This document shows positions 6,501-6,683 of a DNA stretch of 6,683 nucleotides, one piece after another. The stretch lies in the NCBI GenBank assembly GCA_937889205.1, contig CALARN010000090.1:1-6683 (forward strand). Direction: 5' to 3'. The DNA is from an uncultured bacterium. Lineage in GTDB: Bacteria > Patescibacteriota > Dojkabacteria > B142 > OLB20. The notes under the pieces are model-generated. The model saw nothing but the letters and a program-made list of their open reading frames with translations. It searched no databases and had not been told where the DNA came from. Made by a program: the position numbers and the translations under genes. Numbering within the stretch: the stretch's first letter is position 1; every line of letters begins with the position of its first letter.

Positions 6501-6537
6501 AGAGTTTTTTAGTTAAGATTATCTATGTAAAAACTCT
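6501..6537. repeat. 9-bp inverted repeat between sensor and response-regulator genes
   Basis: AGAGTTTTT (6501-6509) and AAAAACTCT (6529-6537) are perfect inverted arms around a 19-base spacer, ending nine bases before the response-regulator ATG. It could be a two-site operator bound by a dimeric regulator or a hairpin in the leader. The spacer includes TAAGAT (6514-6519), a possible -10 box with TTGTAT (6491-6496) 17 bp upstream, so the repeat would flank the -10 region. The promoter call is weak; the repeat itself is certain. Confidence 0.4.
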
Positions 6538-6546
6538 GTTATTAAT

Positions 6547-6683
6547 ATGGATGAAACTAATCCTCAGTCGAAAGGCAAAAAAATTATTATTGTAGAAGAT
6601 GAAGAGGCATTATCAAACGCATTGCGTCTTAAATTAACTTCTGATGGCTATGACGTTACGGTTGCTGCTAATGGTCAAGAAGG
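6547..6683 (+). CDS. Response-regulator receiver domain, N-terminal part (cut by window end)
   Basis: The first 45 residues of a two-component response regulator. After a polar lead (MDETNPQSKGK) comes 'KIIIVEDEEAL' (12-22), beta strand 1 with the acidic pair E17/D18 that binds magnesium. Next is helix 1 'SNALRLKLTSDGYDV' and strand 2 'VTVAANGQE', typical of receiver domains. The phospho-acceptor aspartate and any output domain lie beyond the window. The start at 6547 is chosen because the nearby ATG at 6551 opens a short frame that soon stops. It is divergent from the kinase-less CHASE4 sensor, which suggests but does not prove a shared pathway. Confidence 0.88.
   Translation, partial: MDETNPQSKGKKIIIVEDEEALSNALRLKLTSDGYDVTVAANGQE

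Noticed and set aside
1..6683. CRISPR arrays, tRNA/rRNA genes, insertion sequences
   Set aside because: No regularly spaced repeats, cloverleaf-like sequences, transposase-like proteins or terminal inverted repeats were seen on either strand.

Overview
The window is an AT-rich bacterial contig end with standard stop codons. Eight protein-coding genes are visible, two of them cut by the window edges. Several features point to a Candidate Phyla Radiation (Patescibacteria) bacterium, perhaps Microgenomates-like: a short divergent DNA polymerase III delta subunit, an Ig-like plus SH3b envelope protein, a stand-alone [FeFe] hydrogenase domain beside a small multi-pass membrane protein, and no Shine-Dalgarno-like sequence before any start. 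This placement rests on remembered family resemblance, not a search. The first 44 bases are not genomic: positions 11-44 match the Illumina TruSeq read-2 adapter exactly, so genome sequence starts at about 45.

Left part (45-4036, all minus strand). A recA fragment (first 34 codons) runs off the contig end. Its leader of about 130 bp holds a good sigma-70-type promoter (TTGACA, 18 bp, TATTTT) and a dyad that fits the TTAG-N6-TACTA LexA box described in Xylella. Upstream of recA lies a four-gene same-strand cluster, in transcription order: a 181-residue membrane protein, a 312-residue single-pass membrane protein, holA, and a secreted Ig-like/SH3b protein whose ATG overlaps the holA stop (TAATG). 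No clear terminator separates this cluster from recA.

Centre (4037-5267). A 46-bp divergent spacer separates the membrane-protein cluster from a plus-strand [FeFe] hydrogenase. The hydrogenase has the H-cluster domain and the C-terminal small-subunit-like segment but no N-terminal ferredoxin modules. All four H-cluster cysteines and the known proton-relay residues are present, so it looks catalytically competent. It ends in a hairpin terminator that also overlaps the stop codon of the next, convergent gene.

Right part (5243-6683). A minus-strand CHASE4 sensor protein has two membrane helices, a HAMP-like region and a coiled coil, but no kinase domain. It is divergent from a plus-strand response-regulator gene cut by the window end. 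A 9-bp inverted repeat lies in their shared intergenic region.

The most interesting unit is the divergent pair of minimal hydrogenase and small membrane protein, with a kinase-less sensor and a response regulator next door. A hydrogen- or redox-linked module is conceivable, but that link is inference from position only.
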